Positions 11,543-20,431 of a DNA stretch of 63,554 bases are shown here, one piece after another. Within the stretch, counting starts at the first letter, position 1. Every line of letters begins with the position of its first letter. The position numbers were made by a program, and so were the translations under genes. The DNA is from Roseomonas sp. CECT 9278 (GTDB taxonomy: Bacteria > Pseudomonadota > Alphaproteobacteria > Acetobacterales > Acetobacteraceae): NCBI RefSeq assembly GCF_918698155.1, contig NZ_CAKKLX010000029.1, positions 1 to 63,554 of the forward strand. The letters are read 5' to 3'. Below the pieces are notes generated by a model. That model was not told where the DNA came from. It saw only the letters and a list, made by a program, of their open reading frames with translations, and ran no database searches.

Positions 11543-12413
11543 TGCGCAGCTTCGGGTCGGTGGCGTCGCGCAGGCCGTCGCCCACCATGTTGAGGCCCAG
11601 CACCAGCAGCAGGATCGCGAAGCCCGGGAAGACAGCGAGCCAGGGACTGTCCAGGATGTTCTCGAACCCATCGCGGGTCATGCCGCCCCAGGTCGGCGTC
11701 GGCGGCTTCACGCCGAGGCCGATGAACGACAGCGAGGCCTCCACGCGCACCGCCGTCGCCATCCACAGCGAGGTCATCACCATCACCTCCGGCAGGATGT
11801 TCGGCAGGATGTGGCGGAACAGGATGCGCAGGTGGGAATAGCCGAGCGCGTGCCCGGCTTCGACGAAGGCGCGCTCCTTCAATGCCATGGTCGGCGCGCG
11901 GGCGATGCGCGCGAAGGGCGCGATGGCGGTCAGCGCGATCGCGACCACCAGGTTCACCAGGTCAGGCCCCAGCAGCGCCACCACGATCAGGCCGAGGATG
12001 AGCGAGGGGAAGGACAGCAGCACGTCCATCACCTGCATCACGAACAGGTCGAAGCGCCCGCCGATATAGCCCGAGACCATGCCGATGGTGCCGCCGATCA
12101 CGCAGGCCACCGCGATGGCGCCGAGCGAGACTGTCAGCGAGATGCGCGCCCCCCACAGCAGGCGCGAGAGGATGTCGCGCCCGAACTGGTCGGTGCCGAG
12201 CGGATACTCGCCGCCCGGCGGCGCGAGCCGGCTGATGATGTCCTGCTCGGCCGGGTCATGCGGCGCGATCCAGGGGGCGAGGATCGCGGCCGCGAGGATC
12301 AGCAGGCAGATCACCGCGCCGACCAGCGTGGTGGGGTTGCTGCGCGCCTTGCCCAGCGCCTTGCGCCAGCCGGGCACGCGCGGGGCGGTGGGGGCTTCGG
12401 CGGTCGCGCTCAT
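11535..12413 (-). CDS. Opp/Dpp ABC transporter permease, C type (system 1)
   Basis: A 292-residue inner-membrane subunit. It starts with the OppC/DppC N-terminal segment (NPTTLVGAVICLLILAAAILAPWIAPHDP), then PLGTDQFGRDILSRLLWGAR. The coupling loop EAGHALGYSHLRILFRHILPN contacts the ATPases, and the protein ends GDGLRDATDPKLR. About six membrane segments are visible. Start ATG 12413 forms an ATGA overlap with the upstream B-type permease stop. Confidence 0.93.
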   Translation of the reverse strand: MSATAEAPTAPRVPGWRKALGKARSNPTTLVGAVICLLILAAAILAPWIAPHDPAEQDIISRLAPPGGEYPLGTDQFGRDILSRLLWGARISLTVSLGAIAVACVIGGTIGMVSGYIGGRFDLFVMQVMDVLLSFPSLILGLIVVALLGPDLVNLVVAIALTAIAPFARIARAPTMALKERAFVEAGHALGYSHLRILFRHILPNILPEVMVMTSLWMATAVRVEASLSFIGLGVKPPTPTWGGMTRDGFENILDSPWLAVFPGFAILLLVLGLNMVGDGLRDATDPKLRNE

Positions 12414-13351
12414 GCCTGCTTCACCCGCGGGTCCATCACGCCGTAGAGCAGGTCGGTGACCAGGTTCACCACCACGATCAGGAAGCAGTAGATCACCATC
12501 AGCCCCTGCAGCATGGAATAGTCGCGCTGGTTCAGCGCGCCGACGATGATCTTGCCGAGGCCGGGCCGGTTGAAGACGATCTCGGTCAGCACCGAATTGC
12601 CGATCAGGATGCCGACATACAGGCCGACCACGGTGACGACGGGCAGCGAGGCATTGCGCAAGCCGTGCACCCACACCACGCGCCGCCACGGCACGCCCTT
12701 GGCGCGCGCCGTGCGGATGTAGTCCTCGCCCAGCGAATGCAGCATCGCGCTGCGCGTCACGCGCGTGATGTAGGCCGCCATGGTCAGGCCCAGCGCCACG
12801 GCCGGCAGCACCACCTTGTGCAGCCGGTCGAGCGGGTCCGAGAGGTCGGCATTGCCGATCACCGGGAACAGCCGCCAATGCAGCCCGAACAGCAGCAGCA
12901 GGTAGATGCCCGACACGAAGACCGGGAAGGACAGCCCGATCAGCGACAGCAGCCGCGCCACGACATCGATCGTGCGGTTGCGATAGAGCGCCGCCCAGAT
13001 GCCCACGGGCACGCCGACCACGACGCCGAGCACCATCGATGCCAGCGTCAGGTCGATGGTGTGCGGCAGCACCGCGCTCACTTCCTCGAGGATGGGGCGG
13101 CCGGTGACGAGCGAGGCCCCGAAATTCCCCATCAGCGCATTGCTCACGAAGGTCCAGTACTGGACCCACATCGGCTGGTCGAGGCCGAGCCGCGTGCGCA
13201 GCGCGGCGGCGGCTTCGGCCGTCGCCTGGTCGCCCAGGATCACCAATGCCGGATCGCCGGGCACGATGCGGACGATGATGAACACCACCGTCAGCACCGC
13301 GAGCAGCGTCGGCACCGCCGCGAGCAGCCGCTTGGCGACGAACCAGATCAT
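12410..13351 (-). CDS. Opp/Dpp ABC transporter permease, B type (system 1)
   Basis: A 313-residue inner-membrane subunit with the typical N-terminal segment (KRLLAAVPTLLAVLTVVFIIVRIVPGDP), the periplasmic linker LGLDQPMWVQYW, and the coupling loop DYIRTARAKGVPWRRVVWVHGLRN. The C-terminal motifs are FNRPGLGKIIVGAL and TDLLYGVMDPRVK. Its start lies 18 bases after the binding-protein gene and its end overlaps the C-type permease, so the operon order is D, binding protein, B, C, F. Confidence 0.93.
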   Translation of the reverse strand: MIWFVAKRLLAAVPTLLAVLTVVFIIVRIVPGDPALVILGDQATAEAAAALRTRLGLDQPMWVQYWTFVSNALMGNFGASLVTGRPILEEVSAVLPHTIDLTLASMVLGVVVGVPVGIWAALYRNRTIDVVARLLSLIGLSFPVFVSGIYLLLLFGLHWRLFPVIGNADLSDPLDRLHKVVLPAVALGLTMAAYITRVTRSAMLHSLGEDYIRTARAKGVPWRRVVWVHGLRNASLPVVTVVGLYVGILIGNSVLTEIVFNRPGLGKIIVGALNQRDYSMLQGLMVIYCFLIVVVNLVTDLLYGVMDPRVKQA

Positions 13352-13370
13352 CGGCTGGCGGCGCTGCCCG

Positions 13371-14912
13371 TCACCGCAGCCGCGAGGCTTCGGTGATCTG
13401 CGGGCCGAGGCTCAGCGAGCCACGCAGCGGGTAGCCGTAGTCGACGCTGTCGCGGCGGGCGAAGACCAGCAGCGTCTCGATCAACGGGATGCCGCAGACA
13501 CTCTCCACCAGCTTGCGCTGCGCCGTGGCCCAGAGGCGGAGCTGCTCCGCCCGGTCGGTCGCGACGCGCGCCGCGTCGATCTCGGCATCGGCCATGCCGC
13601 AATGCGAGAAGTTGGTCACCGCGGTCGGCGTGCCGACGATGCTGCGCGAATGGAAGAACTGCGACAGGTAGATGTCCGCGATCGGGAAGCGCGCCGCCGA
13701 ATAATAGACCAGCGGCGACAGGTTCTGCCGGATCTGCTGGTGGAAGGTCGCGTGTTCCACCACCTGCAGGTCGAGCGTGATGCCGGCACGGCGCAGCTGC
13801 TGCTGGATCACCTGCATCGCCGCCAGCATCTCGGGCAGCTGGGTGTGCACGACGCGCACGGTGATGCCGTTCGGGTGGCCGGCCTCGGCCAGCAGGGCGC
13901 GGGCGCGCGCCGGGTCGTGCGGCAGCAGGCCATTGTCGGCGGAGAAGCCGAGGTAGCCGCGCGGCACCAATGACTGGCCCTCGCGGCTGGTATCCTGGCC
14001 GCGCCAGCGCACCAGCTCCGCGCGGTTCACGGCATGCGCCAGCGCCCGGCGCACGCGGATGTCGTTGAACGGCGGCTGGGTGATGTTGACGTTGATGATG
14101 GCGAGCTCGGCCGGTTCGAAGACATCGACCGTCACACCCTGCTGCTGGCGCACGCGGTTGACCCAGGTCTGGTCCGACCGCCCGTAGTTCAGGTCGAGCT
14201 CGCGATTCTGGAAGGCCAGGTCGCGCGAGGCATCGGAGGGGATGAAGCGGTAGGAAATGCGCGCGATCTGCGGCGCGCCGCGGAAGTACGCGGGGTTGGC
14301 GACGAATTCGGCGCTCTGGTTCGGCGTCACGCGCTCCAGCGCGAAGGGGCCGGTGCCGATCGGCGCGCGGTTGAAGCCTTCGCCGCGCTCCTCGACCGCG
14401 CGGCGCGAGACGATGAAGCCGCCGGCATAGTTGGTCAGCACGCCGAGCAGGTTCGGCACATTCTCGCGCAGCACGATGCGGACGGTGTGCGGGTCCACCG
14501 CCTCGACCGTCTGGATCGCGCGCAGGTCGGCGCTGAAGGCGCTGGTCTGGGCATTCGCGGCCTTGCGCAGGCTGAACACCACGTCGTCCGCGGTCAGCTC
14601 GCCGAAATTGCCGTGGAAGCGCACGCCGCGGCGCAGGTGGAAGGTCCAGGTGCGGCCATCCGCGCTGGTCTCCCAGCGTTCGGCCAGGTCGGGCTCGATG
14701 GCGGCGGCGTCGATCGACCCCGGGGGGAAGCGCACCAGGCCATTGAACATCCAGGGCATCGGCACGCGGTCGATGGTCGAGACCGCGAAGTGCGGATCGA
14801 GCCGCCCCATGTCCTGCGCCGCCATGCCGACGCGCAGCGTGCCCTGCTGCGCCATCGCGGCCGGCGCGACCATGGCGAAGGCCGCCGCCAGCAATCCCGC
14901 GCGAAGCTTCAT
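13371..14912 (-). CDS. Periplasmic peptide-type solute-binding protein (system 1, SBP family 5)
   Basis: A 513-residue binding protein with a Sec-type signal peptide (MKLRAGLLAAAFAMVAPAAMAQ). Family motifs are LRVGMAAQDMGRLDPH, EPDLAERWETSADGRTWTFHLRRGVRFH, TADDVVFSLRKA, GTGPFALERV and NDIRVRRALAHAVNR. It would determine the specificity of system 1, but the ligand cannot be read from sequence. Unlike the other three SBPs of this type in the window it lacks a twin-arginine motif. Start ATG 14912 was chosen at the signal peptide. Confidence 0.92.
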   Translation of the reverse strand: MKLRAGLLAAAFAMVAPAAMAQQGTLRVGMAAQDMGRLDPHFAVSTIDRVPMPWMFNGLVRFPPGSIDAAAIEPDLAERWETSADGRTWTFHLRRGVRFHGNFGELTADDVVFSLRKAANAQTSAFSADLRAIQTVEAVDPHTVRIVLRENVPNLLGVLTNYAGGFIVSRRAVEERGEGFNRAPIGTGPFALERVTPNQSAEFVANPAYFRGAPQIARISYRFIPSDASRDLAFQNRELDLNYGRSDQTWVNRVRQQQGVTVDVFEPAELAIINVNITQPPFNDIRVRRALAHAVNRAELVRWRGQDTSREGQSLVPRGYLGFSADNGLLPHDPARARALLAEAGHPNGITVRVVHTQLPEMLAAMQVIQQQLRRAGITLDLQVVEHATFHQQIRQNLSPLVYYSAARFPIADIYLSQFFHSRSIVGTPTAVTNFSHCGMADAEIDAARVATDRAEQLRLWATAQRKLVESVCGIPLIETLLVFARRDSVDYGYPLRGSLSLGPQITEASRLR

Positions 14913-14934
14913 TGTCCAGTCTCCCTGCTTTTCA

Positions 14935-15972
14935 TCATGCATCCTGCGTCGCGACGGCGGTTGCAGCTGTCGCGACATGGCAGCGCGCGCGATGCGCGGT
15001 GCCGACATGCGCCAGGACCTGCGGTGCCTCGCAGCCCGCCCGCCTGTCGGCGCAGCGCGAGGCGAAGGCGCAGCCGACCGGCATGGCATCGAGCGGCGGC
15101 ACGCGCCCCGGGATCGCCGCCAGCGCCTGGTGCGGCTGATCGAGCCGCGGGATCGCGGCGAACAGCGCGCGGGTATACGGATGCGCCGGGGCTGCGAAGA
15201 TGTTCCCGACCGGCCCTTCCTCGACGATCTGGCCGGCATACATCACCGCGACCCGGTCCGCGATCTGCGCCACCACGCCGAGGTTGTGGGTGATGAACAG
15301 CACCGCCATCCCGTGCCGTTCGCGCAGGTCCGCGAGCAGGCCGAGCACTTGCGCCTGGATGGTGACGTCCAGCGCCGTGGTGGGTTCGTCCGCCAGCAGC
15401 ACCGCGGGTTCGCAGGCCAGCGCCATGGCGATCATCACGCGCTGCCGCATCCCGCCGGAGAACTGGTGCGGGTATTCGCGCAGCCGCGTCGCCGCCGAGG
15501 GGATCTTCACTTCGTCGAACAGGGTGCGCGCCTTGTCCAGCGCAGCGGCGCGCGACAGTCCCTTGTGGATGACCAGCGCCTCGGCGACCTGGTCGCCGAC
15601 CGTCATCACCGGGTTCAGCGATGTCATCGGCTCCTGGAAGATCATGCCGATGCGGTCGCCGCGCAGGCTCTCCCACTGCTTCTCCGGCAGGCCGGCGACG
15701 TTGCGCCCATCGAGCATGATGCGCCCGCCGGCGACGCGCCCGAGCGGCGGCTGCACCAGCCCCATGATCGACAGCGCGGTGACCGATTTGCCGCAGCCGC
15801 TCTCGCCGACCAGCGCCAGGGTCTCGTTGCGCGACAGGCTGAAGGACACGCCGCGCACGGCCTGGCGCCAGGTTCCGGCGATGCGGAACTCGGTGCGCAG
15901 GTCCTCGACCTCCAATGCAGCGGCGGCATGCATCACGGCAGCGTGGCCGCGCGGCGCTGCGCTGTCCAGCAT
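14935..15972 (-). CDS. Opp/Dpp ABC transporter ATP-binding protein, D type (system 1)
   Basis: The first gene of the minus-strand importer operon, about 345 residues. It shows Walker A GESGCGKSVT, Q-loop [12 protein letters not shown], signature QFSGGMRQR, Walker [15 protein letters not shown]-loop ITHNLGVV and the C-terminal cysteine-rich Opp/Dpp extension. The start is uncertain: ATG 16014, 15972 and 15933 are in frame. I prefer 15972 because 16014 leaves only about 30 bases to the divergent hutF start. No clear ribosome-binding site separates these choices. Confidence 0.85.
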   Translation of the reverse strand: MLDSAAPRGHAAVMHAAAALEVEDLRTEFRIAGTWRQAVRGVSFSLSRNETLALVGESGCGKSVTALSIMGLVQPPLGRVAGGRIMLDGRNVAGLPEKQWESLRGDRIGMIFQEPMTSLNPVMTVGDQVAEALVIHKGLSRAAALDKARTLFDEVKIPSAATRLREYPHQFSGGMRQRVMIAMALACEPAVLLADEPTTALDVTIQAQVLGLLADLRERHGMAVLFITHNLGVVAQIADRVAVMYAGQIVEEGPVGNIFAAPAHPYTRALFAAIPRLDQPHQALAAIPGRVPPLDAMPVGCAFASRCADRRAGCEAPQVLAHVGTAHRARCHVATAATAVATQDA

Positions 15973-15984
15973 CGTCGTGCCGCG

Positions 15985-16004
15985 TTGCGCCCGGGGCGGC
16001 GCAA
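15985..16004. promoter_or_regulatory. Candidate operator between hutF and ABC system 1
   Basis: Perfect 7-bp arms TTGCGCC (15985-15991) and GGCGCAA (15998-16004) flank CGGGGC in the roughly 70-base divergent gap. A dyad here could let one regulator control both directions. No adjacent regulator gene is seen except the IclR-type protein 1.4 kb away, whose own site looks different. Confidence 0.35.
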
Positions 16005-16043
16005 GGCTAGCCATGGCGACCGCATGCCGGGGGGACGTGTCCG

Positions 16044-17393
16044 ATGCGCAGCATGGTCTTCGCCGAGGCGTTGCTGCCCGAGGGTTGGCGCCGCGACGTG
16101 CGCGTCGAGGTGGATGCCGACGGCCGCATCGCAACCGTCACGGCGGATGCCGGCGCCGGGCGCCTGATCGCTCTGCCCGGCATGCCCGACCTGCATTCGC
16201 ATGCCTTCCAGCGCGGCATGGCAGGCCTCACGGAACATGCCGGTGCCAGCGACGATTCGTTCTGGACCTGGCGTGCGCTCATGTACCGCTTTCTCGAACA
16301 CCTCACGCCCGAGGATGTCGAGTCGATCGCGACGCTTGCCTACGCGGAGATGCTGGAGGGCGGCTTCACCCGCGTCGGCGAATTTCACTACCTGCACCAC
16401 GCGGCGGACGGCACGCCCCATGCCGACCGTGCCGAGATGGCGTTCCGCATCGCCGCGGCGGCGCAAGCGACGGGCATCAACCTGACCCTGCTGCCCACCT
16501 TCTACGCGCATGGCGAGATCGGCGGCGCGCCGCCAGCACCGGGGCAGCGGCGCTTCGTCAACGACCTCGATGGCTTCGCGATGCTGGTCGAAGGCAGCCG
16601 CCGTGCCATTGCGCGCCTTCCCGGTGCCAATCTGGGCCTCGCCCCGCATTCCCTGCGCGCCGCGACGATCGAGGAGATCCGCGCCGTGGCGATGATGGCG
16701 CAGCCGGGCGAACCGCTGCACATCCATGCCGCCGAGCAGGTGAGGGAGGTCGAGGCCGCGATCCGCATCCTCGGTCTGCCGCCGATCGCCGCGTTGATCG
16801 AGGCCGGGCTGCTCTCCGATCGCTGGTGCCTGATCCACGCGACGCACGGCACGGCGGACGAACTGGCGCGCGTCGCGCAGCTCGGCGGCGTGGCGGGGCT
16901 GTGTCCGGTGACCGAGAGCAACCTCGGCGACGGCATCTTCCCGGCATCTGGCTTCCGCGACGTCGGCGGCCTGTTCGGCGTGGGGACGGATTCCAACGTG
17001 CTGATCTCGGCGGCGATGGAACTGCGCACGCTGGAATATTCCCAGCGGCTTGGGCTGCGCTCGCGCAACGTGCTGGCGCCGCGCGGCGGGTCGACCGGGC
17101 GCGCGCTGTGGCAGGCGGCGGTCGAGGGCGGCAGCCGCGCGCTCGCCGCCGGGCCGGCCGGCATCGCGCCTGGCGGCTGGGCGGACCTGGTGCTGCTGGA
17201 CCCCGCGGCGCCCGCCTTCGCGGCGCGCTCCGGCGACCGTGTGCTCGACAGCCTGGTCTTCGCCGCGCGCGACGGCGCCATCCGCGAGGTCTGGGTGCGC
17301 GGCACGCGCGTCGTCGCGGACGGTGTGCATCCGTTGCGCGTCGATGCCGAGCGGCACGTCGCCGCGATCCTCGCGCGCATCCTGGCGGCGTAG
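16044..17393 (+). CDS. hutF: Formimidoylglutamate deiminase HutF
   Basis: It hydrolyses N-formimino-L-glutamate to N-formyl-L-glutamate and ammonia, a step of the five-step histidine pathway. The 449-residue amidohydrolase shows the metal ligand motif HSHAFQRGM, then SFWTWRALMY, HIHAAEQ, LIHATH, the CPVTESNLGDGIFP segment and GTDSN with the conserved aspartate. These are the specific HutF motifs, and the length is typical. No hutH, hutU or hutI is nearby, but an N-formylglutamate amidohydrolase gene lies 13.5 kb downstream. It is divergent from ABC system 1 and ends only 5 bases from the convergent IclR gene. Confidence 0.92.
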   Translation: MRSMVFAEALLPEGWRRDVRVEVDADGRIATVTADAGAGRLIALPGMPDLHSHAFQRGMAGLTEHAGASDDSFWTWRALMYRFLEHLTPEDVESIATLAYAEMLEGGFTRVGEFHYLHHAADGTPHADRAEMAFRIAAAAQATGINLTLLPTFYAHGEIGGAPPAPGQRRFVNDLDGFAMLVEGSRRAIARLPGANLGLAPHSLRAATIEEIRAVAMMAQPGEPLHIHAAEQVREVEAAIRILGLPPIAALIEAGLLSDRWCLIHATHGTADELARVAQLGGVAGLCPVTESNLGDGIFPASGFRDVGGLFGVGTDSNVLISAAMELRTLEYSQRLGLRSRNVLAPRGGSTGRALWQAAVEGGSRALAAGPAGIAPGGWADLVLLDPAAPAFAARSGDRVLDSLVFAARDGAIREVWVRGTRVVADGVHPLRVDAERHVAAILARILAA

Positions 17394-17398
17394 CGCCT

Positions 17399-18202
17399 TC
17401 ACATCGCGGCCGCGGCGCGGCGCAGAGTCGGGTCGAAGGGATTTACCTGGCGGCTGATCGCCGTCGCCTCCTGCCGCAGCATGCCGGCGATGATCGCCTT
17501 GCGATCCGGCGTCAGGCGGTCGGTGGTGGTGCCGATGGACAGCGCCGCGACAGCGCGCCCCTCGGCATCCAGAATGGGCACGCCGACGCCGGCCATGCCC
17601 GGGATCAGCCCGCTGGCGCCGCCGCAGAAACCATCGCGCCGCACCTGCAGCAGTTCGGCGCGCAACGATGCCTCGTCCGGCCCGCCGTAGTCGCGCATGC
17701 GCGGCAGGTTGTGGCGGATCGCCTCGTCCTGCTCGGCCGGCGGCAGGAAGGCGAGGATCGCCACCGAGCCCTGGCCGATGCCGAGCGGCACGCGCCCGCC
17801 AATATCCCCGGTAAAGGAACGGATCGGCAGCGGCCCCGCGCTGCGCTCGATGCACACCGCGTCGTAGCCGTTGTGGACGAGGAGGAAGAGTGTCTCCCCC
17901 AGCGACGCGGTCAGCCGCAGCAGGGTCGGCCGCGCCAGGTCGCGCAGCCCCACCACGTTGCCGGCCCTCGCCGCCAGCAGAAAGAGATCGAGCCCGAGCG
18001 TGTAGCGCTTGCTGCGCGCATCGAAGGCGACGATGGCCTCGGCGCCCAGCGCGCGCAGGATGCGATGCGTCGTGGGCCGCGGCAGCGCCGCACGCTCGGC
18101 CAGGTCGGTGAGGCGGATGCCGCCGGAACCGGCGCTGCCGATCAGCCGCAGCAGGCTGAAAACGCGCCCGACGCTGCCGGCGGCGCTTGTCTCGTGTTCC
18201 AT
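17399..18202 (-). CDS. IclR-family transcriptional regulator
   Basis: A 267-residue regulator with an N-terminal winged HTH (SVGRVFSLLRLIG, LTDLAERAALPRPTTHRIL, residues about 10-65) and a C-terminal IclR effector domain ending in the usual GVGVPILDAEGRAVAALSIG segment. IclR proteins often repress or activate catabolic operons in response to a pathway metabolite. It is divergent from hyuA, with an inverted repeat between them, so it most likely controls the hyuA operon and itself. Start ATG 18202 (MEHETSAAG) fits the family; upstream in-frame starts would place the operator inside the gene. Confidence 0.92.
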   Translation of the reverse strand: MEHETSAAGSVGRVFSLLRLIGSAGSGGIRLTDLAERAALPRPTTHRILRALGAEAIVAFDARSKRYTLGLDLFLLAARAGNVVGLRDLARPTLLRLTASLGETLFLLVHNGYDAVCIERSAGPLPIRSFTGDIGGRVPLGIGQGSVAILAFLPPAEQDEAIRHNLPRMRDYGGPDEASLRAELLQVRRDGFCGGASGLIPGMAGVGVPILDAEGRAVAALSIGTTTDRLTPDRKAIIAGMLRQEATAISRQVNPFDPTLRRAAAAM

Positions 18203-18235
18203 CTGTCGTGCACCCAGCGCCCGATATCGCACATG

Positions 18236-18256
18236 AAATTCCGTTGAATGGAATTT
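18236..18256. promoter_or_regulatory. Candidate IclR operator with nearby -35 boxes
   Basis: Perfect 7-bp arms AAATTCC (18236-18242) and GGAATTT (18250-18256) are spaced by GTTGAAT. The core TTCCGTTNNNTGGAA resembles known IclR-type sites. It is the most AT-rich stretch of this intergenic gap. TTGACT (18274-18279) and TTGACA (18284-18289) lie downstream and could be -35 boxes for hyuA, but I see no well-spaced -10. Confidence 0.6.
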
Positions 18257-18361
18257 TCGATCGCCGATTGCCATTGACTGAAATTGACACTTGCCCGCCA
18301 CCAAAACGCAACGGGATAGTCACGACCGACCGAAGTTTCTTCCGCGAGAGGGGCGAGCAGC

Positions 18362-20431
18362 ATGGCCCGTTGGCGTGTCGGCGTGGATTCCGGCGGAACC
18401 TTCACGGATGTCTGCCTGTTTGACGAGGAGGCTGGCCGCGTCGAGGTGTGGAAGGTTTCCTCGACACCCGACGATCCGTCGCGCGGCATCGCGCAGGGCG
18501 TCGAGGAAGGGATGCGGCGCGTCGAGCCCGATGCCGCGCAGCCCGGCTCGCCGGTCGCGTATTTCGGCCACGGCACCACGGTCGCGACCAATGCGCTGAT
18601 CCAGCATCGCGGCGTGAAGACCGGCCTGGTCACCACCGATGGCTTCCGCGACCTGCTGGAGATCGGTCGACAGAAGCGACCCGACCTGTACGACATGCAG
18701 GCGGATAAGCCACCGACCCTCGTCTCGCGCGACCTGCGCCACGAGGTCCCGGAGCGTGTGCGCCATGACGGCCGCATTGACCTGGCGCTCGACGAGGACC
18801 GCATGCGCGCCGCGGCGAAGGCGCTCAAGCAGGCCGGCGTGAAGGCGATCGCCGTCTCCTTCCTGTACGGTTTCATCCGGCCCGAGCACGAGAAGCGCGC
18901 CGTCGAGATCCTGCGCGCCGAGATGCCCGATGTCTTCATCAGCGCCGGCCACGAGATCGCCCCCGAATTCCGCGAGTTCGAGCGCCTGTCGACCGTGGTG
19001 CTGAACGCCTATCTCGGCCCGGTCATGCGCAACTACATCGAGCGCCTGACGCCGCGGCTGCGCGACCTCGGCATGACCGCGACGCCGCACCTCACGCAGT
19101 CCAATGGCGGCGTCATCGGCTTCGGCACGGCGGCCGAGATGCCGGTCCGCGCGGTGCTCTCCGGTCCCTCCACGGGCGTGGTCGGCGCCCAGGCGATCGG
19201 CGCGGTCGCGGGCTTCGAGGATCTCATCACCTTTGACATGGGCGGTACGTCGACCGACGTGGCGCTGCTGAATGGCGGGGCCTGCAAGCTGACCTCGGAG
19301 GCCATCGTGCATGGCTATCCGATCAAGGCGCCGATGCTGGACATCCACACGGTCGGCGCCGGTGGCGGGTCGATCGCGCATATCGATGCCGGCGGCCTGC
19401 TGAAGGTCGGCCCGCGCAGCGCCGGCGCCGATCCCGGGCCGGTCTGCTACGGCCGCGGCAATGCCGAGCCCGCCACCACCGATGCCAATGTCGTGCTGCA
19501 GACGCTGAACCCGCACTACCTGCTCGCTGGCCGCATGAAGGTCGACCAGGGGCTGGCGAAGGACGCCATCGGGCGGCTCGCCGCGCAGCTCGGCCTCGGC
19601 TTGATGGAGACGGCGCAGGGCATCATCTCGGTCGTCACCGCCAACATGGCGCGGGCGATCCGGGTGATTTCCGTGCAGCGCGGCTACGACCCGCGCGACT
19701 ACACGCTGATGGCCTTCGGCGGCGCCGGCCCGCTGCACGCGGCGCGCCTGGCGCGCGAGCTCGACATGAAGCGTGTGCTGGTGCCGCCCTATCCCGGCAT
19801 CCTGTGCGCCATGGGGCTGCTGCTGACCGACCTGCGCGCCGACTTCGCCGCGACCAAGCTGCTGCCGGCGACGGCGGGGTCGGTGGGCGAGGTGGCCGCG
19901 GCCTTCGATGGCCTGGCCAAGCGCGCGACCGAGTGGTTCGCGCATGAGGAGATCGCCGCGGGCGACCGCCACCTCAGCCGTACCGCGGACATGCGCTACG
20001 CCGGGCAGAACTACGAGCTTGCGGTGCCGCTGCCGGACGGCCCGGTGTGCGCCGCGACCATCGCGACGCTGGCCGAGGGCTTCGCGGAGTCCCACAAGCA
20101 GCGCTACGGCTTCGTCGCGGAGGGCGAGCCGGTGCAGCTCGTGACCCTGCGCCTGGAAGCGACCGGGCGCGTGAAGAAGGCGGAGCTGAAATCCTACCCC
20201 GAGGCAGGCCCCGACGCCGCCGGCGCCATCATCGGAGAGCGCGACGTGTGGTTCCCCGAGGCCGGGGCCTTCGTCGCCACGCCGATCTATGCGCGCGAGG
20301 CGCTCAAGCCTGGCAATACCTTCACCGGCCCGGCCATCGTCGAGCAGATGGACACCACCACGGTCGTCCTGCCCCGTATGACCGCGCGGGTGGATGCGTA
20401 CCTGAACCTGATCCTGGAGGTGGCGGCATGA
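18362..20431 (+). CDS. hyuA: Hydantoinase/oxoprolinase subunit A (HyuA)
   Basis: A 689-residue subunit of an ATP-dependent cyclic-amide hydrolase of the N-methylhydantoinase/5-oxoprolinase family. The N-terminal ATP-binding motif VGVDSGGTFTDVCLFD is at 6-21, followed by GHGTTVATNALI, ITFDMGGTSTDVALL, HTVGAGGGSIAHID and SAGADPGPVCYGRG. The C-terminal GPAIVEQMDTTTVVLP is also typical. With subunit B it would open a hydantoin, 5-oxoproline or related ring using ATP. Exact substrate is unknown. It is the first gene of the IclR-controlled operon, with GAGGGGCGAG upstream of the ATG, and overlaps hyuB as ATGA. Confidence 0.93.
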   Translation: MARWRVGVDSGGTFTDVCLFDEEAGRVEVWKVSSTPDDPSRGIAQGVEEGMRRVEPDAAQPGSPVAYFGHGTTVATNALIQHRGVKTGLVTTDGFRDLLEIGRQKRPDLYDMQADKPPTLVSRDLRHEVPERVRHDGRIDLALDEDRMRAAAKALKQAGVKAIAVSFLYGFIRPEHEKRAVEILRAEMPDVFISAGHEIAPEFREFERLSTVVLNAYLGPVMRNYIERLTPRLRDLGMTATPHLTQSNGGVIGFGTAAEMPVRAVLSGPSTGVVGAQAIGAVAGFEDLITFDMGGTSTDVALLNGGACKLTSEAIVHGYPIKAPMLDIHTVGAGGGSIAHIDAGGLLKVGPRSAGADPGPVCYGRGNAEPATTDANVVLQTLNPHYLLAGRMKVDQGLAKDAIGRLAAQLGLGLMETAQGIISVVTANMARAIRVISVQRGYDPRDYTLMAFGGAGPLHAARLARELDMKRVLVPPYPGILCAMGLLLTDLRADFAATKLLPATAGSVGEVAAAFDGLAKRATEWFAHEEIAAGDRHLSRTADMRYAGQNYELAVPLPDGPVCAATIATLAEGFAESHKQRYGFVAEGEPVQLVTLRLEATGRVKKAELKSYPEAGPDAAGAIIGERDVWFPEAGAFVATPIYAREALKPGNTFTGPAIVEQMDTTTVVLPRMTARVDAYLNLILEVAA

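Noticed and set aside
14913..15239. Long N-terminal extension of the system 1 binding protein
   Set aside because: It overlaps the upstream ATPase gene and would bury the signal peptide inside the protein.
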